Source of the DNA: Myxococcales bacterium
Lineage (GTDB): Bacteria > Myxococcota_A > Polyangia > Polyangiales > Polyangiaceae
Direction: 5' to 3'
Assembly (NCBI GenBank): GCA_025359105.1
Contig: JANYHK010000007.1
Span: forward strand, 1-42,957
Length of the DNA: 42,957 nucleotides
Made by a program: the position numbers and the translations under genes. The notes under the pieces are model-generated. The model saw only the letters and a list, made by a program, of their open reading frames with translations. It ran no database searches and was not told the DNA's origin. Positions 6,588-14,133 of the stretch are shown here, in pieces. Position 1 is the stretch's first letter. Every line of letters begins with the position of its first letter.

Positions 6588-9131
6588 CTAGGGCTTGCCG
6601 GGGAGTCCGCCGTGGCCGTGCACCTTGCCCGGCGGCAGGGGCGGAGGAGGCAGGGTGCCCTTGCCCGTCGGCGCGGGGGGAGGAGGCAGGGTGCCCTTGC
6701 CGCCGGGCGGCGTCGACGGGGGCGGCGTGTAGGTGTGCTGCGATTTCTTCCACATCGTGACGTAGGCGGCCGCGCCCTTCATGAGCGGCTCGATGTCGAC
6801 CCCCTGCAGCGCGAGGTCGGCGATGAGATCCGGATACAGGCCGATGTGCGCGAGACCGTCGTTGTTGAAGTCGAAGGTCCGCTGCCCGGTGACCTGCTTC
6901 TGGAAGGAGCCGAAGCCGCGGATCGCGAACGGGTACTGGAGCTTCGCGTGGCGCAGCTCGGTGGACCGCTGGACCGGATCCTTGCCGCACGCGTCGTCGC
7001 CGTAGCGCGGCCCGACGTGCGGAGCGAGGCCGTTGAAGTCGCTGCCGAACACCACGGGCCCCACCTTCCCCACAGCGTACTTGTACGTCAGGGCGAAGCT
7101 CTTCGACGAGTGCTTGCACGTGTCGTCGTCGACGCCCGCGTCGTCCTGGGTCATGACGGACACGAGCCCGCCGAGCTGCTTCAGCGCCTCGAGCTGCGCC
7201 GGCGTGCGCATCCGCTCGTGGCGCTTGTGCGATTTCACGTAGAGCTCGCCGAAGAGCCCGTGCCCGACGTTGAGGGGGTGCTTGGACGGGAGCGCGAGCG
7301 CGATGGTCTCGTCGATCGAGCGGGCCGACATGTGATCGACGTCGATGATCATCCCCTTTTGCATCAGCTTCTGGATGAGGGCGATACCGAGCGGGGTGAG
7401 CCCCTTGGCGTTGCACGTCGAGACCTTGGCGCCGGGCGGGTAGTCGGAGATCCCCGGCGGGCAGGGCGCGGTCTTGTAGTCCGTACCCTCGATCAAGACG
7501 TTGCCCGCGTTCAGCGCGCCCATCCAGACCGCTGTCCCGCCGAAGCCCCCGTCGAAGTCGTGAATCGGGTAGATGACGCGGACGTGCCACTTCGCGTAGT
7601 ACCGGTCGATCTCGCTCGCGATGAACTCCGGCGTGCACTTGTTCTGCTGCTTGCATTTGAAGAGCGTGTCGGCCTCGATGCCCATGACGACAGCGAGCTT
7701 CCCCTCGCGGATGATCCGCTCGGCGTCCTCGGCCGACTTGGCGATCTGGAAGAAGCCGCCGCCGGGTCCACCCGATTGGGTGTCCAGCCAGGTCTGGAAC
7801 TCGAGCGCCGCGTCGAGCTGGGCGTCGATGCCTGGCATCGAGTCGCCGCACTTGGTCCCGACGACGTGCTTCGACGTGCCGCAGGCGACCTCGTTGTTCA
7901 CGGCGAGCATCGTCATGATGCGCATCCCGCCGCGCCACGCGCGCTCGAGCCACTTGTAATAGACCTGCTGGTGGGTCGTCGAACGCCACGTCGGCCAGCC
8001 GTTGAAGATGGGCGCGCCGAAGTTCGTCTTCGTGCCGTCGTCGGTGCCGAGGCCCATCGTGTCGTCGATGAAGACGTGGTCGCCGTGGAGAATGGTGGTG
8101 CCGCAGTCGGGGATGTTGAACGGACAGATCATGCGCGGCATGGGGGTGCCCGCGGCCGAGACGACGTCGAGCTTGGTGGCGAAGTCAGGGAAGAGGGCGC
8201 GGCGAACTCCGTCGAACCTGTCGTAGGGTTTGCCGACCATCACGGCGCCGCCGAACGCGAGGTGGGAGAACATGTGGACGTGCACGTCCCCGTAGCCGCG
8301 CAGCGGGTCGTCCCCCGGGACGGGAGGAGCCGCCGTCCAGCCGGTGGTCGGCTCGGTCATCCGCAGCTGAAGGTTCGCGCACATGGAGGGCGAGCCCTGG
8401 CAGTCGCCCGTGCACCCGGGCACCGCCTCGAGACCGGCATCGCAGGCAGGGAAGAGGCGATCGGCGCCCGTGCAAGACCGCTCGCCCATGTGCCCGCAGG
8501 TAAGGATGGCGACCGCCGGGTGCGACCCCGCCTTCGTGCACTGCCCCGCTTGAACGATCAGGGACGGGTCGTTGCAGCCGGGGAATCGTTCACCGACCGT
8601 GCAGACGCGCTGCCCCTCCGCGCCGCAGACGCGGAACGCGAAGCACTTGCCGCCCACCTCGACGAGGTTGTCGTCGCAGCTGGGGACGCGCTCGACCGGC
8701 AGCACCGCGAGGCACGCACGCTCCCCGAGACGCCCGCACGGCGGGTGGATGCACCGAGCGTCCTCCACGATGAAGTTCGCGCTCGCGCAGGCCGGCTTGC
8801 CGTCCAGGAGGACGCACGTGCGCTGCCCCTCGCCGCCGCACTCGCCCTTGACCCCGCAGACCCTCGCAGCCTCGACGAGGCTGTCGTCGCAGCTGGGGAG
8901 GCGCTCGAGCACCCCGCAAGGCCGCTGGCCGTTGCGCCCGCAGTCCGGGTGCGTGCACTTGCCGCCGATGTCCTTGAGGTTGGTCTGGCACGGAGGCTTG
9001 CCCGAAAAGATGGTGCACAGGATCTGCCCTTCGCCGCCGCAGTTGGCCTGCGCGCTCGAAGTGGCGGGGATGAGCGCGAGAAGCGCGAGCGGCAGTCCGG
9101 CGAACGCGGCGCGCTTGAGCCAGGGATTCAT
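6588..9131 (-). CDS. Secreted Cys-rich protein with M19-like (membrane dipeptidase) metallohydrolase domain
   Basis: 847 residues with a typical signal peptide (about 1-28, ending ATSSAQA). Residues 31-250 contain six copies of a Cys repeat starting at Cys31, 64, 98, 132, 169 and 212, with the pattern CG..G(Q/E)R.C followed by P.C and, in most copies, (D/N)..LVE..G.C; these probably form disulphide-bonded modules. The large domain from about 275 shows GDVHVHMF (His284 and His286, first metal ligands), MIIDVDHMS and VVFGSDFNG, in the order seen in amidohydrolase-fold M19 renal dipeptidase relatives. The C-terminus is a Pro/Gly-rich tail. An AGGAG ribosome binding site (9140-9144 region, minus strand) precedes the ATG. 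The substrate is unknown; many myxobacterial paralogues of this large form are uncharacterised. Confidence 0.75.
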   Translation of the reverse strand: MNPWLKRAAFAGLPLALLALIPATSSAQANCGGEGQILCTIFSGKPPCQTNLKDIGGKCTHPDCGRNGQRPCGVLERLPSCDDSLVEAARVCGVKGECGGEGQRTCVLLDGKPACASANFIVEDARCIHPPCGRLGERACLAVLPVERVPSCDDNLVEVGGKCFAFRVCGAEGQRVCTVGERFPGCNDPSLIVQAGQCTKAGSHPAVAILTCGHMGERSCTGADRLFPACDAGLEAVPGCTGDCQGSPSMCANLQLRMTEPTTGWTAAPPVPGDDPLRGYGDVHVHMFSHLAFGGAVMVGKPYDRFDGVRRALFPDFATKLDVVSAAGTPMPRMICPFNIPDCGTTILHGDHVFIDDTMGLGTDDGTKTNFGAPIFNGWPTWRSTTHQQVYYKWLERAWRGGMRIMTMLAVNNEVACGTSKHVVGTKCGDSMPGIDAQLDAALEFQTWLDTQSGGPGGGFFQIAKSAEDAERIIREGKLAVVMGIEADTLFKCKQQNKCTPEFIASEIDRYYAKWHVRVIYPIHDFDGGFGGTAVWMGALNAGNVLIEGTDYKTAPCPPGISDYPPGAKVSTCNAKGLTPLGIALIQKLMQKGMIIDVDHMSARSIDETIALALPSKHPLNVGHGLFGELYVKSHKRHERMRTPAQLEALKQLGGLVSVMTQDDAGVDDDTCKHSSKSFALTYKYAVGKVGPVVFGSDFNGLAPHVGPRYGDDACGKDPVQRSTELRHAKLQYPFAIRGFGSFQKQVTGQRTFDFNNDGLAHIGLYPDLIADLALQGVDIEPLMKGAAAYVTMWKKSQHTYTPPPSTPPGGKGTLPPPPAPTGKGTLPPPPLPPGKVHGHGGLPGKP

Positions 9132-9199
9132 GGGGCGAGTCTCCTGAGGTCGACGGGGGGGATGGACAGCGTTGGACGAGCGACGCCGGCGAACGATGC

Positions 9200-9205
9200 T
9201 CTATA
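9200..9205 (-). promoter_or_regulatory. -10 promoter candidate for the secreted dipeptidase-like gene
   Basis: On the minus strand GGGTATAGAGC gives TATAGA at 9205-9200, about 69 bp before the ATG at 9131, leaving a leader of roughly 60 bases that includes the AGGAG site. It is an AT-rich hexamer in GC-rich surroundings; no convincing -35 was found. Confidence 0.35.
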
Positions 9206-9312
9206 CCCCCCCGAAGGCGCCGACTCAGTATCCCCCGATTTCGCCCGTCGCAGACGGGTTTCCGCTCACGCGGAGCGCGTGACGAAGCGCCCGTACGCGT
9301 GCAAGCCCCAAG

Positions 9313-10782
9313 TCAGGCGTTGTAGGTCGAGCTGGACGTGTCGCCGCCGCGACCCGTCCAGTTCGTGTGGTGGAACTCCCCGCGCGGGCGGTCGACGCGC
9401 TCGTACGTGTGGGCGCCGAAGTAGTCACGCTGCGCCTGGAGCAGGTTCGCCGGCAAGCGCGCCGTGCGGTAGGAGTCGAAGAAGGAGAGCGCCGTCGAGA
9501 ACGCGGGCACGGGCACGCCGCTCGTCACGGCGGCGGCGATGACCTTGCGCCACCCCGCCTGCGCGCGCTCGATCTCGCCCTTGAAATGCGGGTCGAGCAG
9601 CAGGTTGACGAGCTCGTGGTTGGTGTCGAACGCCTCCTTGATCTTGCCGAGGAAGCGGCTGCGGATGATGCAGCCACCGCGCCACATGAGGGCGATGCCG
9701 CCGTAGTTGAGGTTCCAGCCGTTCGCCTTCGCCGCAGCGCGCATCAGCATGTAGCCCTGCGCGTAGCTGATGATCTTCGAGGCGTAGAGGGCGTCGCGAA
9801 TCGCATCGACGAACGCGCGCCGATCGCCGACCTCGATGCGCGCGACCGCCCCGTCGGGCCCCGCCGGGCCGGCGAGCACCTTGGACGCCGCGACGCGCTC
9901 GTCCTTCAGCGCCGAGACGCAGCGCGCATACACGGCCTCCGACATGAGCGTGATCGGGATGCCGTGCTCGAGCGAGTCCTCGACGGTCCACTTCCCGGTG
10001 CCCTTCTGCCCCGCCTTGTCGAGGATCTTCTCGACCAGCGGAGAGCCGTCGGCCTCCTTGAACGCGAGGATGTCGCGCGTGATCTCGATCAGGTAGCTGT
10101 CGAGCACGCCCTTGTTCCACTCGCCGAAGACGTCGTGCATCTCGGGATAGGACATGCCGAGGCCGTCCTTCAGGAGCTGGTACGCCTCGCAGATGAGCTG
10201 CATGTCGCCGTACTCGATCCCGTTGTGGACCATCTTCACGTAGTGACCCGCGCCGCCCTCGCCGACCCAGTCGCAGCACGGGCTGCCGTCGTCGACCTTC
10301 GCGGCGACGCCCTGGAAGATGCTCTTGAGGTGCGGCCACGCCGCCGCCGATCCGCCCGGCATGATGCTCGGGCCGCGCCGCGCGCCCTCCTCGCCGCCGG
10401 AGACGCCGGCGCCGACGAAGAGCAGGCCCTTGGCCTCGACCTCCTTCACGCGCCGCGCGGTGTCCTGGTAGAGCGAGTTGCCGCCGTCGATGATGATGTC
10501 ACCTGGCTCGAGGTGCGGCAGCAACTGCTGGATGAACTCGTCGACGGCGGCCCCCGCCTTGACCAGCATCATCACGCGACGCGGGCGTTTGAGCTTCGCG
10601 CACATCTCGGCGATCGAGTGGGCACCGATGATCTTGGTGCCCTTCGCCTCTTTGGCGAGAAAATCGTCGACCTTGGCGACGGTCCGGTTGTAAGCGACCA
10701 CCACGTTGCCGTGATCGTTCATGTTCAGGATCAGGTTTTGACCCATGACTGCGAGCCCGATGAGCGCGATATCGCCTTCCAT
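9313..10782 (-). CDS. gnd: 6-phosphogluconate dehydrogenase (decarboxylating)
   Basis: 489 residues, the usual length for the long bacterial enzyme. It converts 6-phosphogluconate and NADP+ to ribulose 5-phosphate, CO2 and NADPH in the oxidative pentose phosphate pathway. The N-terminal Rossmann motif is GLAVMGQNLILNM (residues 9-21), and YNRT, which precedes the coenzyme-binding residues, follows. SGGEEGARRGPSIMPGG and KMVHNGIEYGDMQLICEAY contain the catalytic Lys and the substrate-binding HNGIEY. The end, GAHTYERVDRPRGEFHHTNW, is the conserved C-terminal tail that reaches into the partner subunit. I chose the ATG at 10782 because it matches the family N-terminus and has GAGAGG upstream; the open frame continues beyond it. 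A TATGCT at 10818-10813 on this strand is a possible -10. No zwf lies beside it. Confidence 0.95.
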   Translation of the reverse strand: MEGDIALIGLAVMGQNLILNMNDHGNVVVAYNRTVAKVDDFLAKEAKGTKIIGAHSIAEMCAKLKRPRRVMMLVKAGAAVDEFIQQLLPHLEPGDIIIDGGNSLYQDTARRVKEVEAKGLLFVGAGVSGGEEGARRGPSIMPGGSAAAWPHLKSIFQGVAAKVDDGSPCCDWVGEGGAGHYVKMVHNGIEYGDMQLICEAYQLLKDGLGMSYPEMHDVFGEWNKGVLDSYLIEITRDILAFKEADGSPLVEKILDKAGQKGTGKWTVEDSLEHGIPITLMSEAVYARCVSALKDERVAASKVLAGPAGPDGAVARIEVGDRRAFVDAIRDALYASKIISYAQGYMLMRAAAKANGWNLNYGGIALMWRGGCIIRSRFLGKIKEAFDTNHELVNLLLDPHFKGEIERAQAGWRKVIAAAVTSGVPVPAFSTALSFFDSYRTARLPANLLQAQRDYFGAHTYERVDRPRGEFHHTNWTGRGGDTSSSTYNA

Positions 10783-10932
10783 GTCTGACCTCTCGAAAGG
10801 GGGAGCGCACGGAGCATACGCCGTTCGGGGCCCGCGCGAACACGCGCTCTCGCGGCGGTTGCGCGGTGTCGCCACCCGCCACTACGGGTCACACGGCGAC
10901 ACATCCCGTCGCCTGCCCCCCTCACCGCGGGA

Positions 10933-12441
10933 CTACAGCGACCGCAGGAATGCGACGAGGTCGCGCCGCTCGTCCTGGGTGAGGCTCATCCCGAAGCGCG
11001 TGTCGTAGAAGTCGAGCACGGCGTCGAAGTCCTTCGCGGAGCCGTTGTGGAAGTACGGCGCGCGCGCCGCGAGGCCGCGGAGGACTGGCCCCTTGAACTT
11101 GCCGATGTCTGCGTATTTGCCGCTGATGAGCGCGCGACCGGGGTCAGTGGTCTGGGTGCACGTCGTGGTGTCGGCCACCTTGCACAGCGTGTACAGCGGC
11201 ATGTCCGGCGTGCGGCGCGACGCGTCGGTGAGGCCGATATTCAGCGGCGCGACGATCGAGTGGTTGCCGGCGTTCGGTGTGTCGTGGCACGTCGTGCACG
11301 CACCGGTGAAGCTGTCCGGCAGCGGCGGCGTGAAGGGGCTCCCCACCGCGCCGTTCAATCCCGCGACGCCCGAGATGGTGATCGCGCGCGTGTTGAAGAG
11401 CGCCTCGCCGCGCGCGGCGCTCCGTCGATCCTCGTCGTGGCTCGTGGCCCACGCGGCGTACACGTCGAAGACGTTCGGCGTGAACGGCGCGCCGGTGCGG
11501 TAATCGCCGAGGTTGTCATTCTGCCCGTAGTACGGGCTCTGCTCGAGCAGCCCGCCGATGCCGCCCCTCGCGCCCGCCGCGTCGAGGCGCCCGAGCTCGT
11601 CGTCACGCACCTGCGCGGTGGTGAGCGACGTCTCGAACGCGACGATCGACTGGCGCTGCGCGTCGGTGAGCGCGTTGGCGCCCTGGGCGTGCCCGAGCGT
11701 CGCGCCGTTGGTCTGATCGGCGAAGTCGCTCGTCATGGAGGCGAAGCATTTCCCTCCCTCGCTGGGCGCGTTGCAATGGTCCGTGCCGGCGAACGTCTCG
11801 CGCCCGTCCCACATGAGGGTGGAGAGGAACTTCATGTTCGTCGTCGGCAGCGGACGCCGGAAGAGCGAGAGCTCCCTCGCGCTCGCGAAGCCGTACGGGT
11901 CGTCGACGCTGGCGAGGAAGAAGTCGGCACCCGCCGGCACCCCGATGCCGACGCGAATGAGCCCCTTGTTGAGCAGCTGGCTGTACGCGCTCCGGCGCGC
12001 GGCGAGCGTCGACACGTCCGCGTTCGGCGAGTTCGCGCCATCGTTCGTGCGGAAGACGGCGCTGAGGCCGAGAGGGTCGTTGATCCTGCCTCCGTCGCTC
12101 CGCTCGAACACGTCGCGGAGGTGCGACGGCGTGATCGACCACGCCGCGCTCGGCACGTGGCAGCTCACGCATCGCCGACCGTTCGTGCCGAGATCCTGGA
12201 AGAACTCGTTCGTCAGATCGACGAACCCGTCGGAGCTCACCGTCGCCACGGCGCCGGTGGCGTCACGGAACGGAACGCCGTTCGCCAGGCGCCGCGCCGA
12301 GAGCTCGAACGCGCCCGACCCCACCGTCGTCGGCGACGTCTTCTCGTCGGATTCGTCGATGGCGCCGCCGCACGCGGCCGCGAAGAGCGCGAGGAGCGCA
12401 GGGAGGGGTGAGGTGGCGAGGTGGTTTCGGCGGTGGTTCAC
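10933..12441 (-). CDS. Di-haem cytochrome c peroxidase/MauG-like lipoprotein
   Basis: About 502 residues from GTG 12441, or 510 from ATG 12465. The shorter form gives a better signal peptide: HRRNH basic region, hydrophobic core and lipobox-like LFAAAC. Two haem c attachment motifs are visible: CVSCH in GRRCVSCHVPSAAW and CTTCH in CTTCHDTPNAGNHS, with LMWDGR and GPVLRGLAARAPYFHNG as other conserved blocks of the CcpA/MauG family. Family members reduce H2O2 with electrons from small cytochromes, or oxidise proteins, in the periplasm. The spacing between haems is long, as in the larger MauG-like proteins of myxobacteria. The gene stands alone, divergent from the hydroxylase gene, and the intergenic region holds a conspicuous palindrome cluster. 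Confidence 0.85.
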   Translation of the reverse strand: MNHRRNHLATSPLPALLALFAAACGGAIDESDEKTSPTTVGSGAFELSARRLANGVPFRDATGAVATVSSDGFVDLTNEFFQDLGTNGRRCVSCHVPSAAWSITPSHLRDVFERSDGGRINDPLGLSAVFRTNDGANSPNADVSTLAARRSAYSQLLNKGLIRVGIGVPAGADFFLASVDDPYGFASARELSLFRRPLPTTNMKFLSTLMWDGRETFAGTDHCNAPSEGGKCFASMTSDFADQTNGATLGHAQGANALTDAQRQSIVAFETSLTTAQVRDDELGRLDAAGARGGIGGLLEQSPYYGQNDNLGDYRTGAPFTPNVFDVYAAWATSHDEDRRSAARGEALFNTRAITISGVAGLNGAVGSPFTPPLPDSFTGACTTCHDTPNAGNHSIVAPLNIGLTDASRRTPDMPLYTLCKVADTTTCTQTTDPGRALISGKYADIGKFKGPVLRGLAARAPYFHNGSAKDFDAVLDFYDTRFGMSLTQDERRDLVAFLRSL

Positions 12442-12509
12442 GCAAGCCCGTAGAGCAACGACCATTCCGCGCGCAACCGCTTGATTCTTCTCGGCCACGG
12501 GCGCGGATC

Positions 12510-12537
12510 GCAACGCTGCCCGCGTTGCATGCAACGC
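12510..12537. promoter_or_regulatory. Palindrome cluster, probable operator between divergent genes
   Basis: GCAACGC at 12510-12516, GCGTTGC at 12522-12528 and GCAACGC at 12531-12537 occur within 28 bp. The last two form a perfect 16-bp palindrome, GCGTTGCATGCAACGC. The cluster lies between the divergent cytochrome c peroxidase-like and hydroxylase genes, where a regulator could control both. No regulator gene adjoins it. Confidence 0.45.
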
Positions 12538-12627
12538 CGAGCTGGCAGGCGGGCGGGTGACAGGAGGGAGCGTTCTATCTGGCGCTGAGCCATCGGGCGC
12601 GCGGCTTGACCTGCCCGCCTCCCCGGC

Positions 12628-12633
12628 TACCTT
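12628..12633 (+). promoter_or_regulatory. -10-like element just before the hydroxylase start
   Basis: TACCTT is followed by seven bases and then GTG at 12641. The spacing would place the transcription start at or one base before the GTG, as in the Uma2 genes of this window. It favours GTG 12641 over upstream in-frame starts. Confidence 0.35.
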
Positions 12634-12640
12634 CTGGGTC

Positions 12641-13357
12641 GTGTCCGCCAGCGTCCCCACGGCCCTCGCCGAAGCGCCGGGCGAGAAGCCACTACCGCAG
12701 GCCGTGCAGGCGTTTCGCGCGGAGTACAGAAGGACCAAGATCGGACGCGCGTACTCCGGGCTCGCCCATCTCGCATTCACGAGCCTCGCCTCCATCTCCG
12801 TGGTCGGCTTCGCGGCCTCGCACGTGGCGCATGTGCGGCCGGTCGAGTGGCTCGCGGTGCCGCTGGTGTTCCTCTTCGCCAACTTCGGCGAGTACTTCGG
12901 GCACAAGGGGCCTATGCACCACCCGCGCCCCGGCATGGGCATCCTCTACCAACGCCACACGCGCGAGCACCATCGCTTCTTCACCCACGAGGCCATGGAC
13001 TACGAGTCGTGGCGCGACCTGAAGATGGTGCTCTTCCCGCCGGTGATGCTCTTCTTTTTTCTGGGTGTCCTGGCTACGCCCGTCGCTGCGTCCGTCTTCT
13101 GGCTCGCCACCCCCAACGCGGGATGGCTGACGGTCGCGACGATGATGGGCTACTTCCTCACCTACGAGTGGCTGCACTTCGCCTACCACCTGCGGCCCGA
13201 CTCGTGGGTCGGGCGCCTGCCGCTGGTCGCACGGCTGCGAAGGCACCACACCGCTCATCACGACCAGGTGTTGATGGGCAGGTGGAACTTCAACATCACG
13301 TTTCCCATTTGCGATTGGATCTTCGGCACCTGGTATCGGGGTGGAGTGAGCCGGTGA
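12641..13357 (+). CDS. Fatty acid hydroxylase/sterol desaturase-family di-iron membrane enzyme
   Basis: 238 residues from GTG 12641. Histidine boxes typical of integral-membrane di-iron hydroxylases are present: HKGPMHHP, HTREHHRFFTHE, HFAYH and RRHHTAHHD, interspersed with four hydrophobic helices (about residues 40-62, 68-86, 125-150 and 155-178). Members of the family insert hydroxyl groups or double bonds into lipids, sterols or carotenoids using O2. The close spacing of the boxes resembles short bacterial hydroxylases of the carotenoid/fatty-acid 2-hydroxylase type; the substrate cannot be read from the sequence. The NAD(P)-binding reductase gene begins 45 bp downstream and could supply reducing power, but that is inference. 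An upstream GTG at 12557 is in frame but less likely, because a -10-like element lies between it and 12641. Confidence 0.8.
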   Translation: MSASVPTALAEAPGEKPLPQAVQAFRAEYRRTKIGRAYSGLAHLAFTSLASISVVGFAASHVAHVRPVEWLAVPLVFLFANFGEYFGHKGPMHHPRPGMGILYQRHTREHHRFFTHEAMDYESWRDLKMVLFPPVMLFFFLGVLATPVAASVFWLATPNAGWLTVATMMGYFLTYEWLHFAYHLRPDSWVGRLPLVARLRRHHTAHHDQVLMGRWNFNITFPICDWIFGTWYRGGVSR

Positions 13358-13401
13358 CCGTTCCCTCGCGAGCCCCGATCCCGACCAAAGGAGACACGAA
13401 C

Positions 13402-14049
13402 ATGGCAGCTTCGACACGCATCGCCATCGTCGGCGCGGGCAACGTAGGCGGCAACCTGGGCTCGCGCCTCTCTCAGTCGGGGTTCGCGGTTCGCTTCGGC
13501 GTTCGCGAGGGGGCCGACGTCGCGGCGCTCCTCGCGACCTGCGGGAAGGACGCGTCGTCGAGCTCGCCGGCGGAGGCGGCGGCCTGGGCCGACGTCGTGT
13601 TCCTCGCGGTGCCCGGCACGGTCGCGCTCGAGGTTGCCCGGTCGCTCGCCGGGCCGCTGGCGGGGAAGATCGTCGTCGACTGCAACAACCCGCTGACCTG
13701 GAAGGACGGGCCGGTGTGGGCGCCGCCGCCCGAGGGCTCGCTGGCCGCCGCGATCGCGAAGGCGGCACCGGCTGCGCGCGTCCTCAAGGGGTTCAACACG
13801 TTCGGCGCGGAGTTTCACAAGGATCCGGGCCTGGCGGGCGTCCCCGCGAGCGTGTTTCTCGCCGGCGACGACGCCGAGGCGAAGAAGGTCGTCATCGACC
13901 TTGCGAGCAAGAGCGGCTTCGCCCCCGTCGACGCCGGGCCGCTGCGCAACGCGGCCGTCCTCGAGAACGTCGCGATGCTCTGGATCCATCTCGCCATGGT
14001 GGGCGGCCAGGGGCGCGCCTTCGTGCTGTCCCTGCAGAGGGCGAAGTGA
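13402..14049 (+). CDS. NADPH:F420 reductase-like NAD(P)-binding oxidoreductase
   Basis: 215 residues. RIAIVGAGNVGGNLGSRLSQSG at the N-terminus is a GxGxxG Rossmann motif, and ADVVFLAVPG, KIVVDCNNPLTW and VLKGFNTFGAE are the next conserved blocks of the F420-dependent NADP reductase-like family (F420_oxidored domain). Members reduce or oxidise NADP with F420 or with other small substrates; many bacterial members do not use F420. The C-terminal half (ENVAMLWIHLAMVGGQGRAF) fits the short single-domain form. The start is ATG 13402 with AAAGGAGA eight bases upstream, the clearest ribosome binding site in this part of the window. It follows the hydroxylase by 45 bp on the same strand. Confidence 0.8.
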   Translation: MAASTRIAIVGAGNVGGNLGSRLSQSGFAVRFGVREGADVAALLATCGKDASSSSPAEAAAWADVVFLAVPGTVALEVARSLAGPLAGKIVVDCNNPLTWKDGPVWAPPPEGSLAAAIAKAAPAARVLKGFNTFGAEFHKDPGLAGVPASVFLAGDDAEAKKVVIDLASKSGFAPVDAGPLRNAAVLENVAMLWIHLAMVGGQGRAFVLSLQRAK

Positions 14050-14077
14050 AGCTCGACGGCGCGAAGGTCGTCGTCTC

Positions 14078-14133
14078 TGGTCGACTACCTTGTTTCCCTC
14101 GAACGCAAGCGTCGAGGTGACGACGCCGTCCAA
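14078..14133 (-). pseudogene. Fragment of a second ABC-F gene (C-terminal region)
   Basis: Read on the minus strand, this segment encodes LDGVVTSTLAFEGNKVV, matching LDRVVTSTLAFEGNGKVV of the intact ABC-F gene at 15695-17377. At DNA level 14096-14130 and 15795-15829 agree at 33 of 35 positions, and similarity extends to both sides with one in-frame 3-base gap. Several differences are synonymous third-position changes (CTG/CTT, GGG/GGA, GTG/GTA, GTG/GTC), which points to a once-functional coding copy rather than a recent local duplication. Nothing recognisable of the gene remains outside about 56 bp. Confidence 0.6.

Noticed and set aside
5905-7989. Extension of the S1-protein frame upstream through the dipeptidase gene
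   Set aside because: Without clear domains before the ATG at 5904, and the dipeptidase and methyltransferase genes occupy the same DNA with strong family motifs.
9244-9261. CCCGTC-GCA-GACGGG hairpin followed by TTT
   Set aside because: It points along the plus strand, where no gene ends; the T run is too short and it lies between two minus-strand genes.
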